A DNA stretch of 64,000 nt, taken from positions 682,001 through 746,000 of the forward strand of contig OZ037895.1 of NCBI GenBank assembly GCA_964035575.1, given 5' to 3'. Position numbers and translations under genes: made by a program. Below are positions 55,391 through 64,000 of this stretch, one piece after another. The DNA is from Rhynchopus sp. YZ270_cl-10 (lineage: Eukaryota > Euglenozoa > Diplonemea > Diplonemida > Diplonemidae). The notes under the pieces were generated by a model. It was not told the DNA's origin. It worked only from the letters and a program-made list of their open reading frames with translations, and made no database searches. The number at the start of each line of letters is the position of its first letter. The stretch's first letter is position 1.

Positions 55391-57292
55391 ATGATGCTGG
55401 TGAACGTGTTGATGCTTGCGGCTGGAAGTCTCAACTGTTGGGGAGGGATTGTGGGGTCTATCACGACAACCTCGAACCCGGACCTCATTTTTGCCCAAGG
55501 CGCTTGCGGGGCTATGTGGTACAATGTCAGCGACAAAGCTAACCCCCACCTTGCGAGCCTTCCTCACTACACAAAGGGCGGCCCCTCTGGAGTTTATGTG
55601 AGTGCCGCTGACAGCACTACAAGCGATGGGGACATCGCTGTCGTGTTTCCTGGTTATGCTGGTATAATATACAGGGATTATGTGGTGCTGTATTCAGTTG
55701 ACACCCTCGAAGTACTTGCAGCAGTTAATTTATCAACCTCAGCTGGCCGAGTGGACGACGTCGCAGTGCACAACAACCAGCTGTTCGTTGTTGCTCGAAG
55801 GGACTTGCTGTTATTAATGCAACAACCGGTGATGTCACCTTTTCTGACCCCTTCCCGTCGGATAGCATCACAATGAACGTGAAGGTGAGCCCCGAAGCCA
55901 AACTACTGTACACCTACTACGCATCTGGGTTCGGATTGGTGGGAACAGTAATTATCCACAGCTTGGACACCTTTGCCCGTCTGAGCTCATTCAGTCACCG
56001 GGGGATGACCAAGGTTTTGACTCCAACAGGATCACCGACGGAAGTATACTTATTCGCGTCTCCCCGACTCACAAAAGTGGACGTTTCTGATCCTGCGAAT
56101 CCAGTTGTGGGGAGTACAAGCGCTGCCCTAGGTGCCTATGTTGCGGATATTGTTTGGACGGATGTGCTCGTTGTCGCAATCTACACATCGCACAATACGG
56201 GAGACCCACCAGACGATGTGCGAGTGCTCGACCCTCTGAATGGGTTTAGCATCACTGCTCGGTCCAACACTGCAGTTGATCTTTCTAGTGCTCACCTTGC
56301 AGTCGGAGACACCGGTATCATTTACTGTGTGGTGGGCCAATCGAATTTGGTGGTGTTTGAGCAGCAGGGCTCTGACTTAGTTATGTCTGGGGAATCAGAG
56401 CCGAGCATTGTGGACCCCTGGGCAGCTGTGGAGATAACTCCGGACGTTATGGCTGTGATAGGGGCACAAGGGGTTTATATTGTGGACATGCGCGACCCTA
56501 TACCGAAAGTGTTGGCAACGGAGTCAGCAGGGTCCACGGGGCATAACCATGTCATCTGTGTTTCACGTAAACATGCGCTGCTTGTTGTTCAGGAGGAACA
56601 CTACAATACGCCGTGTTATCTTGTCGCATACGACGTATCTGACCCGGCCGCGCCTGCACCCATGTGGAGGAAGCAGGTCGACCAATTGGACTCATGTGCA
56701 GCTACTGAAGATGTCGTTGTACTCACCTTACATGGTTCGACCTCGGCCCCAAGGAACGTCGAAGTTGTGGATATGACGACAGGGCAGAAGACTGACACAG
56801 TAGTCGTCAAGACCCGGAGTGCAGGCATGTCAAGGGGATACCTATTCTTCTCGTCCGAAGGTGATGTGAAAGCCTTCCATATTTCTGAGTCCCTGCAGGC
56901 GGAGCCTCTTCCGGATTTACTGTTGAATTCCTCAACGGGCAATTTTGCCTACGGTACGGACACAAGTATGTGCGTGGTCCAATGTGACTCGAAGTGGAAC
57001 CCTGGGATCCCCGGGAATCTAAGCATTTTTATGTACGACACACGGAGGGACAGTGCCGAGGTGGAGGAACCTGTCCAACAACTGGACTATACTAATGCGA
57101 CGATGTCTCTCTTGAGTGGGCAAACAATGGTGGTTCAAGATTTCAGTGGGAAAGCCAGCGTGATGCTGATATACGACACGAGCACGTCACCCATTACGTT
57201 GTCGAAGGCTGTTACAGACGAGGAACTCGTATACCCGAACTTAGTGATGGGCGATACGTTTTACCTCATAGGGGGCGACAGTCCAAGTTTCT

Positions 57293-57877
57293 ATTATGTC
57301 GTTTTTAATTATGTCGGTTTACCCCCCTTCCGACACCCAAAAAACGACATTATTAAAACCGCCAAAATCAAGAGCGCCATTAATCGCTCCATCGTACCGT
57401 GGCTCGCTTCGCGAGTCACAACCACACAAACACATACATTCCTCCCACAAAACAATACCCAGTTTCATAACCTAAACATACACTAATGGACGCTCACCTG
57501 GTTTCGTAGGAGGTTGCAAGTGCAACGGCGGAGGCCAACATCACCCCTTCAACCGCCGTGAAGGCATCCCTGTCCAATGAGGACATTCGTACGCTCACTG
57601 ACATGGCGAGAACGACTTCGGCTGCCAGAGCTACGAGGACTTAGAACTTGGAATATTTTTTCCACACCCACTCCGCGCCCACTCCCACCCACTCACTCAC
57701 ACTCACACCCACTCCCACTCCAAATATAGCGTACCGTTTGGCCGGGGGCTCCGCCCCCGGCCAAACTGAAAATAAATAAATAAATAAAGCCCAAAAATCG
57801 AAAATCGGTCATTTTTTTCGATTCCGACACACAAAAAACGACATCATTAAAACCGACCTAAATAAAGACGACATAAT
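57293..57877. mobile_element. 585-bp insertion with inverted ends in the propeller gene
   Basis: The left end ATTATGTCGTTTTTAATTAT and the right end read backwards (ATTATGTCGTCTTTATTTAG) are imperfect inverted repeats of about 27 bp, both running into GTCGGTTT. A second, direct repeat of about 45 bp lies inside each end (CCGACACCCAAAAAACGACA at 57,329; CCGACACACAAAAAACGACA at 57,823). Removing the element leaves the flanking propeller and stalk reading frames compatible. The interior has no transposase but contains a coding-like fragment (about 57,509-57,644, EVASATAEANITPSTAVKAS). No clear target duplication is seen, so the family is not assigned; a non-autonomous DNA transposon is likely. 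Confidence 0.6.
57736..57766. repeat. Perfect GC-rich hairpin inside the insertion
   Basis: GTTTGGCCGGGGGC and its exact inverse GCCCCCGGCCAAAC are separated by TCC: 14 perfect pairs. It lies in the 3' part of the 585-bp element just before an (AATA)n run and could act as a terminator-like or replication structure. Confidence 0.85.
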
Positions 57878-58199
57878 TACCGCGTGCACTGTACAGTAGA
57901 GGAATTACTTTTTTTTACGATCCCGCACTTGTCACACCTGCACCTGCCACACCTGCACCTATCACACCCACACCTGCCTCACCTGCACCTGTCACACCCA
58001 CACCTGCCACGCTTGCACCTGTCACACCTGCACCTGCCACATCTTCTGCAGGGGTACCTTGGCTTGTTGTAGTGGGGGTTGCCGTCTTCTTCGCAGCCGC
58101 TGGGTTTGCTGGGGGTTGGTTCTTGAAGTCGAAGATGAAGGTGCATGAGGTGGACCAGAATTCGGATTTGTGCGACCAAATAGTGAACGAAGTGGAATG

Positions 58200-58705
58200 A
58201 TCGTGCTTTTGATAAAAAAACTTGTCTGACAAGGAACCTGACCTCCTCACCTACTGAACCGACGGCTTGGGGTGACTTCATTGGGGCTAGTGAAACGACT
58301 GATAACCTATTTGGCTCGGACCCCCAGCAGTGGTGCAATTCCCACTTCAGGTTCTCACCCCGCTCTTCCCCTCCTCCCTTGTCTACGCATCTGCCAGAGC
58401 AGTCAGGTGTGCAAAGGCTATACTGCAAAGGGCTATACGTCAGGACACAGGCAGGGTGGTGGGTGGCGACTGGGGGTTGTAATGGCAAATGTTTTTTAGT
58501 AGTGCACGTGTCGGGTGCACCTACGCCAACATTTGAATTGTTAACGACTTATCCTTTTCTTTTTCACATCATTTCACTTGCGCCACATCAGGATTTCACC
58601 TTTTGGGCTGCGTTCAACGAAAATAAGTCTTATTTCCTTTTATCAAGTTATCAAGATCAGTTGGCGGTATAATTGTCTGGTTTTGTATGTTTTGTGTTCA
58701 AAAAA
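58200..58705. other. Spacer between surface gene and LINE
   Basis: No supported gene. The exact 5' boundary of the LINE within 58,650-58,710 cannot be fixed because no target duplication is evident. Confidence 0.5.
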
Positions 58706-60494
58706 CGTCGGGGACTCCCTGTCAGAGGCCCTGCAACTTGCACAGACAGTCTTGGGTGTGGTGGAAGCGTTCTGCACGGATACTAACCTGCTCCTCTCAC
58801 CATCCAAGACCACATGGACACACATCGCTGCACGCAAGACTGTAGAACGCACGGACACCTCCGAGCTTCCGCAGCTGGTGTACGCGAATGGAACGCCAAT
58901 TGCGGAAGAGCCCAATCCCAGATACCTTGGGGTGGTGCTGGACAGCACTTGTCTGATGGCGGCGCATGCGGACCTGGTGATGGAGAGGTTTTCGAAACGC
59001 CTCAACATTCTGCACCAATTGGCAGGAACAGACTGGGGATGCGACGCGCACACGCTCCGAGCGGCTTACCTGTGCTACGTGTACCCGACAGTGACGTATG
59101 CGGCTAGTGTGTACGGAGAGCGCATACCGACGAAGGTCCAGGAAGAGCTGGAGAACCTTCACCGCAAAGCAGCTAAGGTCATTACAGGCTGCGACTACAT
59201 GACCACGAAAACAGACCTGTACTGGGAGGCGCAGCTAAGCACTGTGTCTTCTCTATTCACAACAGCAGCGGCGGACGACCTGGAGAAGTTCATGCGGGTG
59301 GAGGACTCCCCTGGTAGAGCTGCTGCGACATCGACCAAGCTGCCTGGAGGCTGCAGCTGGCTTGCCAAAGCGATGGAGACCGTGGAGGAGACGGGAGCCT
59401 ATCGCCACAGCATACGCGCACCCTTACTGGACCACGACCCCGTGGCTCCGTGGGAGTGGGACCGCATGCTGAATGACGTGCTGATCACACCAGAAATACC
59501 GGGTGTCAGCAAGAGTGACTCCACAAGCAGCGAAGAGAACCGGCAAAGGACGGAACTGGCTCTTGCGGCTCTGCCACCCCACACGGGACGCGTCTACACA
59601 GACGGATCCTTGCACACGGTGGACAGAACACCACGCGCTTCACTGACCACCAGACCAGCGCACCCCCAGGGAGGAGCAGGGGCCATCTTCTACCACAACG
59701 ATGGCTCCACTACACCAGCGAGGGCACACCAAGCATCCAGTGGCGCAGGCACACTCTGCTCGGCCTATCAGGCAGAGCTGGTGGCACTATGCCTAGGGCT
59801 TGAGGGACTGACAGTGTGGAAGGCACCGGCCAAGGTGGTACTTCTCACTGACTGCCAATCGGCGCTGATGAAGCTGCAGGGTGGTCCTAAAGGAACGAGG
59901 GAGGAGATCCTGCACCGCATCTGGCACCTGATTCGCGAGCGAACGACGGAAGGGTTCACCCTGCACTTCCACTACGTGCCATCGCATGTAGGTATTGAGG
60001 GTAACGAAGCTGCTGACGAGCTGTCCAAACGGGCGGCCCGCAAGTCGAACCAGTCGGAACCGATCAGCCTGGCGTGCATTCGAGCGTGCCATCGCCGGCT
60101 CACGCTTGCAAAGGTACCGCAACCGGCTGCTTCGTCGATCTACTGCTACGCCCGTGGCACAACGACCGCGAAGCAGCTTCACCGACCTGCACTGCGCACG
60201 CCCGGCCTGACCAGGCGAGGCGCTGTCACCATCAGACTACTGCGGACGAGTCGCCACCCTCTAGTATATGACAAATACGCAGAGGACAGGAAAGCAGCAT
60301 GTCCATTGTGTGGACAGGGATCCACGCTCAGACACGTTCTCGGTGTGTGCAAGAAAGCGGCGCACCTGAGACCACTCCCAACCACGTCATACGGTGCACT
60401 GATGGAGGATCACGCAGCCGACCTTCTGCGCTACCTCGTAGAGGCGGGATTTATTGACGCAGAGACAGACGACCTTCTCCGACCATCGCAGTAA
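58706..60494 (+). pseudogene. LINE ORF2 fragment: RT thumb, RNase H, Cys motif
   Basis: An open frame of about 596 residues with no genuine start because its 5' part is missing. It begins in the reverse transcriptase after the active site (LLLSPSKTTWTHIA, RYLGVVLDSTC, YPTVTYAASVYG are late RT motifs). The RNase H domain follows: VYTDGSL, AYQAELVALCLGL, LLTDCQSALMKL and HYVPSHVGIEGNEAADELSK hold the D-E-D-D residues. A CPLCGQGSTLRHVLGVC motif near the end is the zinc knuckle seen after RNase H in this LINE group. The product could not mobilise itself. Confidence 0.85.
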
Positions 60495-60600
60495 AAGGGA
60501 TGAGAGGGGAGGACATTTTATCTTTACTTTTTCTATACTTTTTACTTTTCAAGCTAATCAAACAAATGCAAATAAAAAAAAAAAAAAACAAAAAAAAAAA
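58706..60600 (+). mobile_element. 5'-truncated LINE with RNase H
   Basis: A non-LTR retrotransposon 3' portion. The sequence begins just after where the YADD catalytic box of the reverse transcriptase would lie and ends in an A-rich tail with a few C interruptions (60,572-60,600). 5' truncation and an A tail are the normal result of target-primed insertion. The RNase H domain places it near the I/R1/Tad-like LINE groups. The coding part is still open, which suggests a young copy. Confidence 0.85.
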
Positions 60601-60681
60601 CATCATATCATTGCTTTAGTGCCGCGTCCACGACGCGTTGCACTACCAACATCACTTTTCTTTTCTTTTCTTTTCACAAAA

Positions 60682-60712
<31 letters not shown>

Positions 60713-61291
60713 AAAAAAAAAACCCCTTTTTTAAAAAAAATTTTACTCCGTGGTTAACCTCGTTTGAGGTTGCGCGGAGTCCAAAGTCAGGCCAGGGAGC
60801 CACCCAACCAGGCTCAACTGCCACATAGGGGGGGGAGATGTGTGCTGTCTGTGTAGTCCCCTCAAAACAAGAACAGGGAAACTGTCCCCCACTGCCTTGA
60901 GCGGTGTGGAACCCCGCCACGTAGAACAACAAGTAAGCGTGGTATGAGGCAGTATCAGGGTCATGTGCCAGCACCCGCGGCAGCACTAAACCCGCCTACA
61001 ATGTAGGTAATCGTAAAAAAAAAAAAAAAAAACGGGAGGAAAACGCAAAAAAAAAAATAAAATCAGACAGTGGAGCTTGCACAGGTGGCAACTACACTAT
61101 CCAACAATTTTTCAAAAAAAAAAAGCAAAAAGTTTAAACTCCTCCCCCCATTTCACCCCCATTACACGTGAATTTCCTCGTGCCCAGGACACCCCACGAT
61201 AGCTCGCATTGCTGTGACATGTCCGATCACCTCCCTACCCTCATGACACCACAGACAACAGGATTATACTATCTTTATCAGCGCTCACGCA
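60601..61291. other. Structured, non-coding stretch after the LINE
   Basis: Two strong hairpins separated by A-rich tracts. The first is 60,618-60,644 (AGTGC-CGCGTC, CAC loop, GACGCG-TT-GCACT). The second is 60,745-60,780 (ACTCCG outer stem, AACCTC-GTTT-GAGGTT inner stem). About 200 bp of GC-rich, A-tract-free sequence follows to about 60,990. No protein is supported, and I could not match it to tRNA, 5S, spliceosomal, SRP or RNase P RNAs. Candidate non-coding RNA or SINE. Confidence 0.4.
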
Positions 61292-62224
61292 ATGGCGCCT
61301 AGATGTGTTGCTACTGTTTATGAATGTTTGTTCTGCAGAAGCCATTTTGCAGTGCCTGTGAGTGTCATGGATATTAGTGATTTTAAGGTGCGGCCAGGAC
61401 ACCCGGAGAAGCCAGCAGTGCAGCAGGAGCAGTGGCTGTGCGACCTGCAGGAACGGATTGAAGAATGTAAGTGGTCAAGCCTCCCTTGCTCATACTGTAT
61501 CACGTTATTGTTAAACAAAGGGTACGACGAGTGGCTGACCAGCAGCGCCGAGGACGATTTTTCCGCAACGTTCTTTCCTTTCGTGCTGGTGGAGTATGAT
61601 GCAGGCGAAGGTGCGCCACTCTACATAGATACGCAGGAACATGCCGGCGGAAAACGGAAGTGGTCCCTTGTTCAGGGTGTGGGTCCGCAGTCGCTGGATA
61701 TGGACAAGACACACTCAGGGAAGGTCTACAAGAAGAGCTACAGAGGAAGCGGTCTTTCGGGCGACTTCCTCTCGTCAGTGGAGACGCAAGCCAATGCCCC
61801 CCGCTCGGAGGTCGTGTTACCGTCATCCTCGGAGATTGACGAACTCATGAAGCACCTGGTCACGGTGTACTGGGATGAACGTGTGGATTCTGTGACACTG
61901 CTTCGGGTGATAAGGCAGCACTTCTTCCCTGTACTCATGCATGCTGATGCCTTGCTCATCGAGATGCGTGCAATCGTGGATGATCCTGACTTCGCGTGGG
62001 AGGCCTTCCTTCAAACTTACCCACTAAGAGAGGAAGATGCCGAAGAGCTCTCTCCAGTCCCCCAGCAGGAGGCGTCTGGACACAAAAAAGACAGAAGGAA
62101 GAAAGGTGGAGGTGCGCCAGAAGCTTACCGCGTCCACAGGGATCGGGGAGAGAAGCGAGAACAGCAGCGGCGGCGCGTAAACGAAGCCATGGCTGAGATG
62201 GAGGAGGTGAAGCGAGGTAGTTAG
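61292..62224 (+). CDS. Unknown protein with paired CxxC motifs
   Basis: A 310-residue single-exon gene I do not recognise. An N-terminal CLFC (residues 12-15) and a second CSYC (about 67-70) could bind zinc together. The middle (about 180-240) is helical (EIDELMKHLVTVYWDERVDS, VTLLRVIRQHFFPVL). The C-terminal 60 residues are strongly charged and basic (KKDRRKKGGG, EKREQQRRRVNE), suggesting a nucleic-acid or tubulin contact, or simply a coiled tail. Codon use and the lack of homopolymers inside the frame fit a real gene. The start is the first ATG, 30 bp before CxxC. No function is assigned. Confidence 0.65.
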   Translation: MAPRCVATVYECLFCRSHFAVPVSVMDISDFKVRPGHPEKPAVQQEQWLCDLQERIEECKWSSLPCSYCITLLLNKGYDEWLTSSAEDDFSATFFPFVLVEYDAGEGAPLYIDTQEHAGGKRKWSLVQGVGPQSLDMDKTHSGKVYKKSYRGSGLSGDFLSSVETQANAPRSEVVLPSSSEIDELMKHLVTVYWDERVDSVTLLRVIRQHFFPVLMHADALLIEMRAIVDDPDFAWEAFLQTYPLREEDAEELSPVPQQEASGHKKDRRKKGGGAPEAYRVHRDRGEKREQQRRRVNEAMAEMEEVKRGS

Positions 62225-62806
62225 CGGTTGGAGCGTTGCCGAAGCTTCCCACACCCGTTCTCCTACCCCCTTTTTACTTGAGATTCGGATGGCCGATTAA
62301 CGGCCTCCTGCGCCAACGTAAGTGAGGTGTTTTCCACGTAATAGATTTGTTTTGTTAATTATCGCAGATGTGTTACATCCTCCATGTCAGGGTTAGTTAG
62401 CCTTTTATCAGTCGGTTTGCTACAAGTGGCAACGAAGTTACCGTTTGCCAGTGTCGTTTTCCCTTTTCTGAACTTAATTTTCTATCCCAAACATGTGCAG
62501 AACGGCCACAACAAGTATTTACCCCACAACTTCGACATGAGTAAGCGCTACCCACTGTCGCAGACCCACTGTCGGGGCTAAGAACCACAACTGAGATCTT
62601 ACCAAATAAACGCAAAATCTCACGCAATTTGTTTTTTTTTTGATGCTAATCTTCAAATTTTTAGGGGGCGGAGAACCCTGACAAACACTGACCAACTCAA
62701 AAAAAGTACAAAAAAAATAGTATTCTTCTGACATCTATTCCTTCCCTCCCACTCACTTCGCTTTTTTTGTTGACTTACAAAAGGCAGAATAACAGAAAGG
62801 AATAAA
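62225..62806. other. Intergenic, no gene seen
   Basis: Short open frames on both strands without recognisable features. An A/T-rich segment lies just upstream of the RMDN-like start. Confidence 0.5.
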
Positions 62807-64000
62807 ATGACGCGGCGACCTGAGGTTGGAGAGATGGAGTCTCTTGCGGAAGGGTTGCATAGATTGTCTACTGCCGTGTTAGCGTTGGTTGGTGTGTGTG
62901 CGGGCTATGCTGTGTTGTGTGTGGTGGATGAGTGGCTGTCTGTTCTCTTTTATTTGTTATGCCTGTCGGCTGTGGGCGCGGTGGCGACCCAGCTGTCTCG
63001 TTGGTACCTTGCAAGGCAGCGCTATGAAAAGGCAAAGGGGCTGCACGACAGCAAGGTGAAGGGCGGCATCGAGAACACTGCCACTACCCCCACCTCCTCC
63101 TCCACCCCGCCTGCCCCTGCGTCGACGTCGTCTCGCGCGCCAATGGACGAAAACAAATACATTCTTCAAGCAACGCAGCTGCGCGAGCGAAAGCTTTACT
63201 CCAAAAGCAGGTCGCTTGCGGAGGAGGCTGTGCAGAAGTTCCCGCGTTCACAGAGCCTGCTGTCTCTGCTGTGCGATGTGTGCAACGACGAGGCAAGCAG
63301 CCTGCGCAGCACAGACCCGCTGCAGGAGACAGCACTACGCTGCGGTGCCGAGGCCGCCGCCAAGCTTGTCGCACGCTTCCAGGACAGCTGCGACGGCCAC
63401 AAATGGTCCGCCGTCTTCGTCGCCCGCCTCACCTCCTACAAACCCTTCACCGAGAAGGTTTCCGACGTCCTCACTGTGCGCAAGCACGCTGCCAACGCAC
63501 TGGAACGAGATCCGACGGACCCCCTCAGCAACCACATGATGGGTGCCTGGGTTTACGGGATATCCAGCCTCAGGTAAACACACTCTTTTCTATTTCCCCT
63601 CCGTATATTGATATAAGAGGAGTGGGAAAAATCGGTGAAAGTGTAATAGTAGACCCTTTAGCAAAATCTAAAAAAAACCTAAAGGTCCACCATAATAATA
63701 GGTCCACTCACCCTTTCCCTTTTACTGTGTTATCCTCATTCCCTATTTTTTTTTTAAAATAGTCCTTGCAGGTCACCTTCATCTTTTAAGCTTCCCTTTC
63801 TTCCATGCTTCCGCAGACCTTTTCACATTTTTTCTCTTTTTTGACAGTTGGTACCAGAAGAAGGCTGCGCAAACTGCGACTGGGGACAGCCTTGATGCAG
63901 ATGTAAAGGACGCGTTGAGATACCTGACCACAGCACACGACAGGTCGGAGGGTGGGTTTATGGAGAACAGCTCGCTCCTGGGGGACTGCTACAAGCTCAT
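62807..64000 (+). CDS. RMDN-like TPR protein, partial at window end
   Basis: Exon 1 (62807-63573) and exon 2 (from 63848 to the window edge) join in phase 2 (CTCAG|GTAAAC donor, TTGACAG acceptor), reading GAWVYGISSLSWYQKKAAQT. An N-terminal double hydrophobic stretch (LVGVCAGYAVLCVVDEWLSV then LFYLLCLSAVGAV) should anchor it in a membrane, followed by a Ser/Thr/Pro linker and helical TPR-like repeats. HKWSAVFVARL, KHAANALERDPTDPLSNHMM and the SWYQKKAA junction match the RMDN (FAM82, regulator of microtubule dynamics) family, whose members sit on mitochondria or ER and contact microtubules. The start is the first ATG before the hydrophobic segment. The gene continues beyond 64,000. Confidence 0.75.

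Larger units (their letters stand above)
55391..58199 (+). pseudogene. LVIVD-type beta-propeller surface protein, broken
   Basis: The gene starts with a hydrophobic leader (MMLVNVLMLAAG) and continues as propeller blades of the LVIVD kind: AMWYNVSDKANPHLASL, KVDVSDPANPVVGS, VYIVDMRDPIPKVLATES, LVAYDVSDPAAPAPMW. Near 55,798-55,803 one base appears to be missing: before it the frame reads NNQLFVVARR, and after it the other frame continues GLAVINATTGDVTFSD. At 57,293 a 585-bp element interrupts it. Beyond the element come a Thr/Pro stalk (VTPAPATPAPITPTPAS), one transmembrane helix (WLVVVGVAVFFAAAGFAGGW) and a short tail ending at 58,199. The ancestral product was a type I membrane protein. Two lesions suggest a pseudogene; a sequencing error at the first cannot be excluded. 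Confidence 0.7.

Noticed and set aside
60740-60990. SRP RNA, RNase P RNA or 5S rRNA at the structured block
   Set aside because: Hallmark motifs of these RNAs could not be found on either strand, so only a generic candidate is reported.
62384-62581. Small open frame with a hydrophobic N-terminus between the CxxC and RMDN-like genes
   Set aside because: No family features, and opposing frames of equal quality overlap it.

Overview
This window is eukaryotic nuclear DNA, most likely from a flagellated protist. Many genes have short GT-AG introns, nearly all with a GTATG-type donor. TAA, TAG and TGA all act as stops, and the spaces between genes are packed with A/T homopolymers. Several genes belong to cilium or microtubule families: an armadillo protein resembling RSPH14, a BART-domain protein, a kinesin and an RMDN-like protein. 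Others are general eukaryotic genes (ATG101, TRM9). I cannot fix the lineage from sequence alone; a metamonad or another excavate-grade flagellate would fit.

Layout. Positions 1-42,500 carry ten or so genes, all on the minus strand: a possible tiny RRM-like exon, an SLC49/FLVCR-like MFS transporter, the armadillo protein, a secreted discoidin-like protein, the BART protein, a very large protein with repeated PH-like domains plus a SAM-like domain, an adenylation-carrier-ankyrin enzyme, a kinesin with a C2 tail, a very divergent TBP-like protein split by a 5.3-kb intron, ATG101 and a TRM9 methyltransferase. Two gene-poor stretches (7.1-13.7 kb and 23.9-29.0 kb) hold a piggyBac-type remnant, an exact hAT-type MITE, a foldback element and at least four families of short dispersed repeats.

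Positions 43,241-55,014 are one uninterrupted satellite: about 310 copies of a 38-bp unit. All three plus-strand frames stay open through most of it, but the units have essentially no ATG, so the giant open frames look like a by-product of unit composition.

Positions 55,400-64,000 carry genes on the plus strand only: a broken surface beta-propeller gene with an inserted element, a 5'-truncated LINE, a gene for an unknown CxxC protein, and an RMDN-like gene that runs off the end. The satellite therefore sits exactly where transcription direction switches and diverges. That makes it a candidate centromere or other chromosome-organising site.

The genes show no operon-like functional grouping.
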